Shown here: one piece after another, positions 18,287-26,808 of the stretch
Layout of the letters: each line of letters starts with the position of its first letter
Position numbering within the stretch: the first letter of the stretch is position 1
Translations under genes and position numbers: made by a program
Notes under the pieces: generated by a model
Databases searched by the model: none
What the model saw: only the letters and a program-made list of their open reading frames with translations
Told to the model about the DNA's origin: nothing
NCBI RefSeq assembly: GCF_000213255.1
Contig: NC_015520.1
Location: forward strand, 888,001-952,000
Origin: Mahella australiensis 50-1 BON
Lineage (GTDB): Bacteria > Bacillota > Clostridia > Mahellales > Mahellaceae
DNA length: 64,000 nt
Direction of reading: 5' to 3'

Positions 18287-18664
18287 ATGCCTGATAACGG
18301 TGCCACATGGTTAAGCGTTATGCTGGCCGTATTTGCATTCATAATTGTCATTGCCGGCGCCTATTATGCCACGCGTTTTATAAGCAAAAAGTCTATCGGT
18401 TTATCCAGAGGCAGGTACATAGAGATTATAGATCGAGCGATGCTTTCGAACGATAAATGGTTATGCATAGTTAAGGTAGGGGAAAGGTATTACCTTTTAT
18501 CTGTGGCACCATCGTCGGTAAGCCTTATAATAGAGTTGACGGCAGACCAGATCATGCTTATCGGCAAAAATGATGCGAGAGAAGGCAATGTATCGTTTGC
18601 AACATATATGCAGGCTTTTATGAAAAAGATAGGGAATAAGACGGATGAGACGGATAAAAGTTAG
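18287..18664 (+). CDS. fliO: Flagellar biosynthesis protein FliO (FliZ-type)
   Basis: A small membrane protein that assists assembly of the FliPQR export gate. The 125-residue sequence has one membrane helix at about residues 7-28 and a cytoplasmic domain with RYIEIIDRAMLSNDKWLCIVKVGERYYLL, the pattern common to Firmicute FliO/FliZ. It lies between cheY and fliP and overlaps fliP by 20 bases. Confidence 0.88.
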   Translation: MPDNGATWLSVMLAVFAFIIVIAGAYYATRFISKKSIGLSRGRYIEIIDRAMLSNDKWLCIVKVGERYYLLSVAPSSVSLIIELTADQIMLIGKNDAREGNVSFATYMQAFMKKIGNKTDETDKS

Positions 18665-19418
18665 GATTATAGTGCTGTTTATTATCGTTATACTTGCGTG
18701 GGCATTAAGCGGTACAAATAGCGCATATGCAGCACCCGAGATACCTATACCAAATATAAATGTCGATATAGAGCCTGCTCAGACGCCGCAAGAAACGGCG
18801 TTGAGCCTTCAGATACTGCTGCTATTAACGATATTATCCCTGGCTCCGGCCATATTGATAATGCTGACCTCATTTACTAGGATCATCGTTGTATTATCGT
18901 TTGTTCGGAGCGCATTGGGATTGCAACAGATGCCGCCCAACCAGGTCATCATAGGATTGGCTTTATTTTTGACGTTTTTCACCATGGCACCGGTAGCTAC
19001 GCAGATCAATCAGACAGCGTTGCAACCGTATATGAATGGGCAGATAGAGCAGCAGCAAGCCATAGATAATGCGATGGTACCGCTCAGGGAGTTTATGTTT
19101 AAGGAGACACGCGAAAAAGATCTGAATTTGTTTGTAAATCTGTCTGGCATGGACAAGCCGGAGCAACTTTCAGATATATCGTCTACGGTATTGATACCGG
19201 CTTTTATAATAAGCGAGCTTAAAACGGCATTCCAGATAGGTTTTTTAATATATGTGCCATTCATAGTGATAGATATGGTGGTGGCTACCACGCTTATGTC
19301 CATGGGTATGATGATGATACCCCCGGTTATGATATCGCTGCCTTTTAAGGTATTGCTGTTTATCATGGTGGATGGATGGAATTTAGTGGTGCAATCGCTC
19401 ATAACCAGTTTTCATTGA
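18645..19418 (+). CDS. fliP: Flagellar export gate protein FliP
   Basis: FliP forms the core of the type III export channel with FliQ and FliR. The 257-residue protein has a cleavable-looking signal peptide (about residues 1-28, ending AYAAP). Four membrane segments follow, with the conserved block MLTSFTRIIVVLSFVRSALG near residue 75 and PFKVLLFIMVDGWNLVVQSL at the C-terminus. It overlaps fliO, and fliQ follows after 14 bases. Confidence 0.96.
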   Translation: MRRIKVRIIVLFIIVILAWALSGTNSAYAAPEIPIPNINVDIEPAQTPQETALSLQILLLLTILSLAPAILIMLTSFTRIIVVLSFVRSALGLQQMPPNQVIIGLALFLTFFTMAPVATQINQTALQPYMNGQIEQQQAIDNAMVPLREFMFKETREKDLNLFVNLSGMDKPEQLSDISSTVLIPAFIISELKTAFQIGFLIYVPFIVIDMVVATTLMSMGMMMIPPVMISLPFKVLLFIMVDGWNLVVQSLITSFH

Positions 19419-19432
19419 AAGGGAGCAGAAAA

Positions 19433-19702
19433 ATGTCTCAGGCACAGGTTCTAAGTATTGTGCGGAATGCCCTTTATATGGTCATACTGTTGTCAGCCCC
19501 GATGGCTATATTCGGCCTCGTGGTAGGCATAATAGTATCCATATTTCAGGCGGTAACGCAGATAAACGAACAGACGCTGGTATTCATACCCAAGATAATA
19601 GCTATAATCGTAGCCTTAATATTATTCGGTCCATGGATACTCAACACCATGGTAGATTTCACCAACGACATATTTCATAGTATATTGTCGTTCATACAAT
19701 GA
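19433..19702 (+). CDS. fliQ: Flagellar export gate protein FliQ
   Basis: An 89-residue, two-helix membrane component of the export gate. Key text: APMAIFGLVVGIIVSIFQAVTQI with NEQTLVFIPKIIAI, the standard FliQ core. The open frame extends upstream into fliP, but AAAGGGAGCAG just before the ATG at 19433 and the start MSQAQVLSIVRNAL fix the start. The last codon overlaps fliR. Confidence 0.95.
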   Translation: MSQAQVLSIVRNALYMVILLSAPMAIFGLVVGIIVSIFQAVTQINEQTLVFIPKIIAIIVALILFGPWILNTMVDFTNDIFHSILSFIQ

Positions 19703-20478
19703 TATCGATGGATATTTTGAATTATATACCGACGTTTTTGCTTGTATTTATGCGCATGACCGGGTTATTTGTGCTGTCGCCGGTATTTGGCAGGCGCAAT
19801 GTGCCAGCCTACTTAAAAATAGGAATGTCATTTATGATGGCGATGGTGCTGCTCAATACCATACCGCTTCAAAGTATAGATATAGTAAATAATATCTGGT
19901 TGTATGTATGGATATTGTTTAAAGAGATGCTTATAGGCCTGGCTATGGGTTATATAACCACATTGGCGTTCTCTGCTATCCTTATAGCAGGGCAGATAAT
20001 GGATTTTCAAATAGGTTTCGGCATGGTGAACGCCTTTGACCCTGTAAACGAAGTAGCTGTACCGATAGTGGGCAATCTCATCAATATGATGGCTCTGCTG
20101 CTGTTCTTCGGCATGAATGGACATCATGTGCTGATATCGCTCTTATTTGACAGCTATACGGTATTGCCGATAGGTGATTTTAGCATAAAACCCGATATAT
20201 TGTGGTATATATTGGAGATATTCGTTCAGACGTTTGTATGGGCTATAAAACTGGCTATACCGCTTATGGCAGTATTGCTGCTCACCGAGGTAATGTTGGG
20301 AGTATTGAGCAGAGCGCTACCGCAGATGAATGTATTCGTCATGGGCATGCCCATAAGGCTGATGATAGGTCTTATAATGTTATTGCTGGTACTGCCGGTA
20401 TATATAAATCTTATGGAGCCGCTGTTTGCGGATATGTTCGACGATATAAGTGGTTTTATGCAAAGGATGGTGCGATGA
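19699..20478 (+). CDS. fliR: Flagellar export gate protein FliR
   Basis: FliR is the third channel subunit, with about six membrane helices in 259 residues. The FliR pattern is visible in RMTGLFVLSPVFGRRNVPAYLK near residue 15, FQIGFGMVNAFDP near 105 and PQMNVFVMGMPIRL near 210. The start is ATG 19699, or 19708 if the second Met is used. The stop overlaps the flhB start by an ATGA junction. Confidence 0.95.
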   Translation: MISMDILNYIPTFLLVFMRMTGLFVLSPVFGRRNVPAYLKIGMSFMMAMVLLNTIPLQSIDIVNNIWLYVWILFKEMLIGLAMGYITTLAFSAILIAGQIMDFQIGFGMVNAFDPVNEVAVPIVGNLINMMALLLFFGMNGHHVLISLLFDSYTVLPIGDFSIKPDILWYILEIFVQTFVWAIKLAIPLMAVLLLTEVMLGVLSRALPQMNVFVMGMPIRLMIGLIMLLLVLPVYINLMEPLFADMFDDISGFMQRMVR

Positions 20479-21560
20479 TCTGGTATATAGACCTTCAGCT
20501 ATTTGCTGACGACGAAAAAACCGAGCAACCTACGCCCAAGCGCCGCAGGGAGGCGCGGGAAAAAGGGCAGGTTTTTAAGAGCGCTGAAATAAACATGGTA
20601 GCCGTATTGCTGGCATCGTTTCTGGTAATCAAAGCGATATTCCCTAGCCTATTACAGATATTGACCGCGTATGAGCGTCAGATCTATACGATGGCCGGTT
20701 CGGCGGATAGCATATATACGAGTGAGAACCTGTCAACGTTGTTTATAAATACTATAATCCAGATCGGCAAAGGGCTATGGATATTTATCTTTGGCATATG
20801 CATAATAGGCATAGCTGTAAATATAGCTCAAGTTGGATTTGTATTTTCGGCTAAACCTTTAGCGATGGATCTTGGACATTTAAATCCTGCAGCCGGATTT
20901 AAGCGTATATTTTCCAAAAGGGCTGTAAATGAACTTGTTAAGTCAATATTAAAAATAGCGATAATAGGCTACGTTGCTTATACAGAGATAAGAAATGATA
21001 TAAATATATTCCTCGCCATGAGCCGCGAAGGTACGTCGGTCATGATTTACGATATGGTAAGCATAGTATTGAACGCTGCTATAAAACTCACGGCTGTGAT
21101 GGCAACAGTGGCTGTATTGGACTATATATTTCAGCGCCGGGAGTATGAGCGAAATCTCAGAATGTCCAAACAAGAGGTGAAACAGGAGTTTAAGGAGACC
21201 GAGGGCGATCCGCAGATAAAAGCGCGGATCCGACAAATACAGAGGCAATTGGCTATGATGCGGATGATGCAGCAGGTACCCAAAGCGGATGTAGTTATAA
21301 CAAATCCGACGCATTTTGCAGTCGCTCTGCGATACGACGCTGAAACCGACCAGGCGCCGGTTATACTGGCCAAAGGTGTCGATTATATGGCACAGCGCAT
21401 AAAAGAGGTAGCCAGACAAAGTCGTGTGCCGATAGTTGAGAACCGGGAATTGGCCAGAAACCTTTATTATGCAGTGGATATAGGGCAAATAATACCGCCT
21501 CAATTTTACGAGGCGGTGGCTGAAGTGCTGGCTTACGTATACAACATGGGTAGGAGGTGA
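20475..21560 (+). CDS. flhB: Flagellar export switch protein FlhB
   Basis: FlhB sets substrate specificity of the export apparatus. The 361-residue protein begins with DLQLFADDEKTEQPTPKRRRE, has four membrane helices (about residues 35-220), and then a cytoplasmic domain with the autocleavage motif NPTH inside VVITNPTHFAVALRYD near residue 277. The frame is open far upstream inside fliR, but the family start and the ATGA overlap place the true start at 20475. Confidence 0.96.
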   Translation: MIWYIDLQLFADDEKTEQPTPKRRREAREKGQVFKSAEINMVAVLLASFLVIKAIFPSLLQILTAYERQIYTMAGSADSIYTSENLSTLFINTIIQIGKGLWIFIFGICIIGIAVNIAQVGFVFSAKPLAMDLGHLNPAAGFKRIFSKRAVNELVKSILKIAIIGYVAYTEIRNDINIFLAMSREGTSVMIYDMVSIVLNAAIKLTAVMATVAVLDYIFQRREYERNLRMSKQEVKQEFKETEGDPQIKARIRQIQRQLAMMRMMQQVPKADVVITNPTHFAVALRYDAETDQAPVILAKGVDYMAQRIKEVARQSRVPIVENRELARNLYYAVDIGQIIPPQFYEAVAEVLAYVYNMGRR

Positions 21561-21565
21561 AATAT

Positions 21566-23593
21566 ATGAAGCTCGGCGATATAGCGATAGCATTTGTGGC
21601 GGTGGCCGTAACATTGTTGATAATAATACCGCTGCCATCGGGCTTATTGGATGTGCTTTTGTCGTTTAATATAGCGTTGGCTTTGATAATACTGCTTATA
21701 AGCCTATACGTAAAAGAACCTTTGGAATTCTCTATATTCCCGTCGTTGCTGCTTTTGGCGACCATTTTCCGTATAGCGCTCAATATATCATCGACAAGAT
21801 TGATATTATCGGAGGGTTATGCCGGTCAGGTCATAGAGGCCTTTGGCAATTTTGTCATAGGCAATGACATAATAGTTGGTGTAATAATATTCCTTATCAT
21901 ATTCGTGGTGCAGTTTATTGTCGTAACCAGAGGTGCAGAAAGAGTAGCCGAAGTGGCTGCCAGGTTTACCTTGGACGCCATGCCTGGCAAACAAATGGCC
22001 ATAGACGCCGATCTAAATTCCGGCATCATAAGCGAGGCCCAGGCGAGGGAGCGACGGGCCAAGATACAGCGCGAAGCCGATTTCTACGGAGCAATGGACG
22101 GTGCGAGCAAATTCGTCAAAGGCGATGCGATAGTAAGCATCATAATAGCCGTTATAAATATAATAGGCGGCATAATAACCGGAATGCTGGTGCAAGGCAT
22201 GGACTTTGCCGAGGTGCTGAACCGCTATACGCTGCTGACAGTGGGCGACGGTTTAGTAAGCCAGGTGCCGGCTTTGCTTATCTCTGTAGGAACCGGCATA
22301 ATAGTGACGCGCGCAGCCTCGGAGTCTAATATGAGCCGCGACCTTGTATCACAGATAACGTCTCAACCCGTAGCTATGCTGATAGCCGGCATAACCTTGA
22401 TAGTGTTAGCCTTCATGGGGCTTCCGAAACTGCCAATGTTTTCTATTGGAGGTGTTTTCATATATCTCGGCTACACTATACAAAATACAGCAAAGCTTAA
22501 ACAACAACAAGAAGAAACCAGTGCTGAGAAGACGCGTACCGATGAGATACGCCGACCGGAAAATGTTTTGCCGTTATTACAGGTGGATCCGATAGAATTG
22601 GAATTTGGATATAATCTTATACCGTTGGCAGATGTCAATCAAGGCGGCGATTTGCTGGATCGCGTCGTTATGATAAGGCGCCAGTTGGCATTGGATCTGG
22701 GCATAGTGGTGCCTATGATACGCATACGCGATAACATACAATTAAAGCCCAATCAATATGTCATAAAAATTAAGGGTGTCGAAGTGGCTGAGGGTGAATT
22801 GATGCCGGACAGATACATGGCTATGAACCCAGGTGCCGTGGAACATGAGATAAACGGTATACCTGGTGTCGAACCGGCCTTTGGCCTACCTGCCATATGG
22901 ATAACAGCGGAACAGAAGGATGAGGCTGAAATGGCCGGTTATACTGTTGTAGATCCGCCGTCTGTGATGGCTACCCATTTGACAGAGGTTATACGAAGGC
23001 ACAGCTATGAATTGCTGGGGCGCCAGGAAGTACAAGGGCTCATAGATAATATAAAGCAGACCCATCCGGTATTAGTGGACGAATTGATACCCAAACTCAT
23101 GACGGTTGGAGAGGTGCAAAAAGTCCTGCAAAATTTATTAAAAGAGAATGTCCCGATAAGAGATATGGTAACCATATTGGAGACGCTGGCGGATTATGTG
23201 AATCTTACGCGCGATCCCGATATGCTGACCGAATATGTAAGGCATGCCTTATCTAGAACGATTACAAGGCGTTTTATACAGGGGAATAAAGCATCTGCCA
23301 TAACGGTCGATCCATCGCTGGAGCAACTTATAATGGATTCCGTAAAACAGACCGAGCAAGGCACGATGATAGCGATGGAGCCGTCTAAATTGCGCGCTAT
23401 GTTATCGTCGTTATCTAATGAGATACGAAAGTTATCCGGCACCGGCATACAGCCGATAGTTATAACATCGCCGGTAGTGAGAATATATTTTAAGAGGCTT
23501 ACTGAACAATTACTTCCCGATTTGCCGGTGTTGTCATATAATGAGCTGGAGCCTTCTATCGAGGTGCAGTCTGTGGGGATGGTGAGGATATAG
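21566..23593 (+). CDS. flhA: Flagellar export protein FlhA
   Basis: FlhA is the nonameric export gate with eight N-terminal membrane helices and a large cytoplasmic docking domain for chaperone-substrate complexes. The 675-residue protein shows the FHIPEP signature NISSTRLILSEGYAGQVIEA near residue 80 and the charged loop ARRRAKIQREADFYGAMDGA-like stretch around 165-180. The C-terminus shows LTRRFIQ-like text. AGGAGGTGA at 21552-21560 fits the ATG at 21566 better than the overlapping GTG at 21557. Confidence 0.96.
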   Translation: MKLGDIAIAFVAVAVTLLIIIPLPSGLLDVLLSFNIALALIILLISLYVKEPLEFSIFPSLLLLATIFRIALNISSTRLILSEGYAGQVIEAFGNFVIGNDIIVGVIIFLIIFVVQFIVVTRGAERVAEVAARFTLDAMPGKQMAIDADLNSGIISEAQARERRAKIQREADFYGAMDGASKFVKGDAIVSIIIAVINIIGGIITGMLVQGMDFAEVLNRYTLLTVGDGLVSQVPALLISVGTGIIVTRAASESNMSRDLVSQITSQPVAMLIAGITLIVLAFMGLPKLPMFSIGGVFIYLGYTIQNTAKLKQQQEETSAEKTRTDEIRRPENVLPLLQVDPIELEFGYNLIPLADVNQGGDLLDRVVMIRRQLALDLGIVVPMIRIRDNIQLKPNQYVIKIKGVEVAEGELMPDRYMAMNPGAVEHEINGIPGVEPAFGLPAIWITAEQKDEAEMAGYTVVDPPSVMATHLTEVIRRHSYELLGRQEVQGLIDNIKQTHPVLVDELIPKLMTVGEVQKVLQNLLKENVPIRDMVTILETLADYVNLTRDPDMLTEYVRHALSRTITRRFIQGNKASAITVDPSLEQLIMDSVKQTEQGTMIAMEPSKLRAMLSSLSNEIRKLSGTGIQPIVITSPVVRIYFKRLTEQLLPDLPVLSYNELEPSIEVQSVGMVRI

Positions 23594-23596
23594 ACG

Positions 23597-24658
23597 ATGG
23601 ATGTAAAACATTATGTGGGCGATGATATGAGGGATATAATGGATCAGATAAGGACGGAAATGGGCTCTGACGCTATAATACTTCATACCGGGAAAACGCG
23701 CAAGAAAGGACTAAAGGGTTGGTTTTCCAAACCTTTGATAGAGGTAGTGGCAGCGCATGACCGCACTGCGAATGATAAGCAAAATGATGTAGACAGTCGC
23801 AGACTTCAAGCGATGGAGTTGCAGTTAAGCGGCTTGCATTCTGCTATAGAGCGGCTTGCAGATATCAAACAGAACCAGAGTGCTGCCGAAATTAATCCAA
23901 TATATTCAAAGTATATCGACATATTATCTGCGCATGATGTCAATCCTGATATAGCATCCGAAATAATGGATAAAGCGATGGCTATATATAAAGGCGGAGA
24001 TATGCAGCAGTGCGTAGAAGACGTGATAAAGGAATATTTGGGCCAACCTGTGCCAATAAGCTTGGACAATGGGAGACAAAGTGTTATAATTTTCTTAGGC
24101 CCTACCGGCGTGGGGAAGACCACCACGCTGGCTAAATTAGCTGCGTATTACGGTATACAATTGGGCAAAAAAGTAGCGCTCATTACGGCCGATACATATC
24201 GCATAGCGGCAGTAGAGCAATTGCGCACATACAGCGATATAATGCAATTGCCATTGTCGGTGGTTTACTCGTCTAACGAGTTAAAGCAAGAGATCGGTCG
24301 TTATAGCGATGCCGATATCATAATGATAGATACCCCTGGCCGAAGCCCTAATGACATAGATGGCATAAATGACATAAAAGATTTAATAAAAGCGAGTGAA
24401 CCTACTGATGTTTTTTTGTTGGTCAGCGCATCGTTTAACTACGCAGCTTGCCAGCGTTTGTGGCAACGGTTTGGCGATATCGAGGATATAAGGCTGTTGT
24501 TTACAAAGCTCGATGAAACGGATTGCTGGGGTACGATATTGAACATGCGGCATATCTCGCGCCGGCCGCTGTCATATATAACCGATGGCCAAGTGGTGCC
24601 CGACGATATAAAGGTCGTCGATGTGGATGCAGTGGCAGCCAAGATAGCGAGGGATTAG
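23597..24658 (+). CDS. flhF: Flagellar SRP-family GTPase FlhF
   Basis: FlhF is a signal-recognition-type GTPase that controls flagellar placement. The 353-residue protein has an N-terminal basic domain, then the NG GTPase core: P-loop [19 protein letters not shown] near residue 168, ADTYRIAAVEQLRTYSD near 198, and TKLDET near 305. The G3 motif reads DTPGRSPND instead of the usual DTAGRN/S, a small departure near the catalytic site. It starts 3 bases after flhA and ends one base before flhG. Confidence 0.93.
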   Translation: MDVKHYVGDDMRDIMDQIRTEMGSDAIILHTGKTRKKGLKGWFSKPLIEVVAAHDRTANDKQNDVDSRRLQAMELQLSGLHSAIERLADIKQNQSAAEINPIYSKYIDILSAHDVNPDIASEIMDKAMAIYKGGDMQQCVEDVIKEYLGQPVPISLDNGRQSVIIFLGPTGVGKTTTLAKLAAYYGIQLGKKVALITADTYRIAAVEQLRTYSDIMQLPLSVVYSSNELKQEIGRYSDADIIMIDTPGRSPNDIDGINDIKDLIKASEPTDVFLLVSASFNYAACQRLWQRFGDIEDIRLLFTKLDETDCWGTILNMRHISRRPLSYITDGQVVPDDIKVVDVDAVAAKIARD

Positions 24659-24659
24659 T

Positions 24660-25544
24660 ATGGCTATAGGCGATCAGGCTGAACGTTTGAGGACCATAAT
24701 CAGCGATTTGAGGCTGCAGCGTGATGAGCGGCCAAATAATAGAATTATTACCATAACCAGCGGTAAAGGCGGCGTCGGTAAAACCAATATAACCATTAAC
24801 CTCGCGATATGTTTAGCTAAGCGCGGCTTTAGGATTATCATACTGGATGCGGATTTCGGTTTATCCAATGTCGACGTCATGCTGGGAACGGTATCAAAAT
24901 ACAGCTTTGTGGATTTATTAAAAAGTGACAGGCAGTTGGAGGATATATTGAGCGTTGGTCCGCTTGGCGTAAGGTTTGTATCCGGGGGTTCTGGAGCGAT
25001 AGAGTTATTGAATATGGATGAGCGGCAATTGGACGGCATAATAGATAAGATGGCACCTTTGGATAAGATGGCCGATATAATTCTGGTGGACACAGGGGCA
25101 GGCATAACGCCATCTGTTTTAAGATTTATGCAGGCATCCGATGAGGTGATATTGGTCGTGACACCTGAACCGGCCTCTTTGACCGATGCCTACGCCTTGG
25201 TAAAATCATCGGTTGGATTAGTGGAGCAATCGAAGATGCATGTTATATTTAATAGGGTGGCCGATATGCGCGAGGCCAAAGATACAGAAGATAGATTTCT
25301 GACTACGGTAGAACGTTTTTTAGGGGTCAGGATGAACTCACTTGGATTCGTTAATCATGATAATGCCGTACTTAAAGCCGTAAAAAAGCAGCAGCCGTTC
25401 ATATTGGAGTATCCCCAATGCAAGGCGGCGGAGCAGATACGCGCTATAGCTGATGCCTTACTGGGGACAAATAGAGCCTATGGTATCGAAAGAGGTTATA
25501 ATGGGATCAGAGGGTTTCTAAGCAGATTGTTGAAGGGGGCCTAG
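24660..25544 (+). CDS. flhG: Flagellar number regulator FlhG (MinD-like ATPase, YlxH)
   Basis: FlhG is a MinD/ParA-family ATPase that partners FlhF to control flagellum number and C-ring assembly. The 294-residue protein has a short N-terminal activator helix (QAERLRTIISDLRLQRDERP). The deviant Walker A ITSGKGGVGKTN is near residue 37, the Asp in ILDADFGLSNVDVMLG near 63, and a C-terminal amphipathic stretch follows. Adjacent to flhF, as in nearly all polar and peritrichous Firmicutes. Confidence 0.95.
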   Translation: MAIGDQAERLRTIISDLRLQRDERPNNRIITITSGKGGVGKTNITINLAICLAKRGFRIIILDADFGLSNVDVMLGTVSKYSFVDLLKSDRQLEDILSVGPLGVRFVSGGSGAIELLNMDERQLDGIIDKMAPLDKMADIILVDTGAGITPSVLRFMQASDEVILVVTPEPASLTDAYALVKSSVGLVEQSKMHVIFNRVADMREAKDTEDRFLTTVERFLGVRMNSLGFVNHDNAVLKAVKKQQPFILEYPQCKAAEQIRAIADALLGTNRAYGIERGYNGIRGFLSRLLKGA

Positions 25545-25553
25545 CCAAAGTTG

Positions 25554-26234
25554 ATGGTTTATAATGATTATGATCTAAATGTGGGAGAACGCATAGAACT
25601 GGAAGTAGAAGACGATAATGGGGTAAAAACCACCTATATAAGCCAGGTGTACAACGTGCTGGATCAGAACCATATAGTAATAGCCGGGCCTATAAAAAAA
25701 GGTAAGATAGTGCTGTTATCCGTAGGCCAACCTTTAGGGGTTATATATTACAGATCAGATGGGTGTTATCGTATCTGTGCTAAGATAACTCAGCGTCTCA
25801 AAATGGATAAAGATGTGTATATTTATACTATAGAGGCTATGGGAGCACGGGAGAGGATACAGCGCAGAAATTACTACAGGCTGGGGATTGTGCTTCCGGT
25901 ACAATTTAGAAAGATGACCGAAAGCGGTGACAAAAACCAATTCGCATTGCATAAAGCTTATACATTAGATATAAGCGGCGGCGGTATGCGAATAACAGTG
26001 TCGAAAAGGATCCCGATAAAAGAGAGGGATTTATTGCAATGCCATATATTATTGGACGATGATGTTAAATTAGAAGTAAAGGGCATTGTTGTACGTATAG
26101 CAGGCGCAAATAATGATTCTGACACGAATGAAATAGGCGTGGAATTCCAAGATATTTCAAACCAGGTACGGGATAAGCTGATAAGCTTCATATTCAAACA
26201 GCAGCTTAAATTTCTTCAAAAGGGGTTGAAATGA
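25554..26234 (+). CDS. PilZ-domain c-di-GMP receptor, YcgR/MotI-like
   Basis: The 226-residue protein has an N-terminal YcgR-type domain (about 1-95) and a C-terminal PilZ domain. The c-di-GMP-binding elements are visible: the Arg-rich RIQRRNYYRL (RxxxR, near residue 100) and DISGGGMRI (DxSxxG, near residue 140). In Bacillus the related MotI/DgrA acts as a clutch on MotA. Here the gene lies within the flagellar operon between flhG and cheB, which supports a motor-brake role. The ribosome binding site is distant, and a TTG at 25551 is an alternative start. Confidence 0.88.
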   Translation: MVYNDYDLNVGERIELEVEDDNGVKTTYISQVYNVLDQNHIVIAGPIKKGKIVLLSVGQPLGVIYYRSDGCYRICAKITQRLKMDKDVYIYTIEAMGARERIQRRNYYRLGIVLPVQFRKMTESGDKNQFALHKAYTLDISGGGMRITVSKRIPIKERDLLQCHILLDDDVKLEVKGIVVRIAGANNDSDTNEIGVEFQDISNQVRDKLISFIFKQQLKFLQKGLK

Positions 26235-26806
26235 TAGAGACTATAATAGCAATAGGTTCATCGACCGGCGGACCAAGGGCTTTGGAGCGAATACTGACAG
26301 TGCTGCCGCCGCAGCTAAAAGCGCCTATAGTAATAGCGCAGCACATGCCTAAGGGGTTCACAGCATCTTTAGCTCAACGTTTGGACATGCTATGCGATAT
26401 CCATGTACGCGAAGCCAGAGAGGGGGATATATTAGAGAATGGTACTGCTTATATAGCGCCGGGGAGCATGCATATGACAGTGATTCCGAGAGCGAATGGT
26501 CAGCTTGCATTGCGTATATTTGAAGATGAGATAAAATCGTATTATAAACCGTCGGTAGACGCATTGATGAGATCTATTGCGCCTTTGCCAATAAAGAAGA
26601 TAGGGATAATATTAACCGGTATGGGCAGCGATGGAGCAATGGGATTAAAGGCTATTAAGCAAAATGGCGGTGTAACGTTGGCGCAAGATGAGGCATCGTG
26701 TGTGGTATTTGGCATGCCGGCAGCCGCTATAAAAGAAGAAGCGGTAGATAAGGTCCTATCGTTGGATGACATAGCGACAGAAATAATTAAGATATTGGGG
26801 GTATAG
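26231..26806 (+). CDS. cheB: Stand-alone CheB-type methylesterase domain (no receiver)
   Basis: The catalytic domain of CheB removes methyl groups (and amidates Gln to Glu) on chemoreceptors. The protein has only 191 residues. Catalytic residues can be placed: Ser in GSSTGG (residue 11), His38 in AQHMPKGF, and Asp in GMGSDGAMG near residue 134. Canonical CheB is about 350 residues with an N-terminal receiver domain, which is absent here. The upstream PilZ gene overlaps the start by 4 bases, so no frameshifted receiver is hidden. Activity would thus not be gated by CheA phosphorylation in the usual way. Confidence 0.92.
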   Translation: MIETIIAIGSSTGGPRALERILTVLPPQLKAPIVIAQHMPKGFTASLAQRLDMLCDIHVREAREGDILENGTAYIAPGSMHMTVIPRANGQLALRIFEDEIKSYYKPSVDALMRSIAPLPIKKIGIILTGMGSDGAMGLKAIKQNGGVTLAQDEASCVVFGMPAAAIKEEAVDKVLSLDDIATEIIKILGV

Positions 26807-26808
26807 AG

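Noticed and set aside
20202-20474. Long N-terminal extension of flhB
   Set aside because: The frame is open through fliR, but the family start at 20475 and the ATGA overlap with fliR give the normal protein; the extension is Tyr/Gly/Arg-rich shadow sequence.
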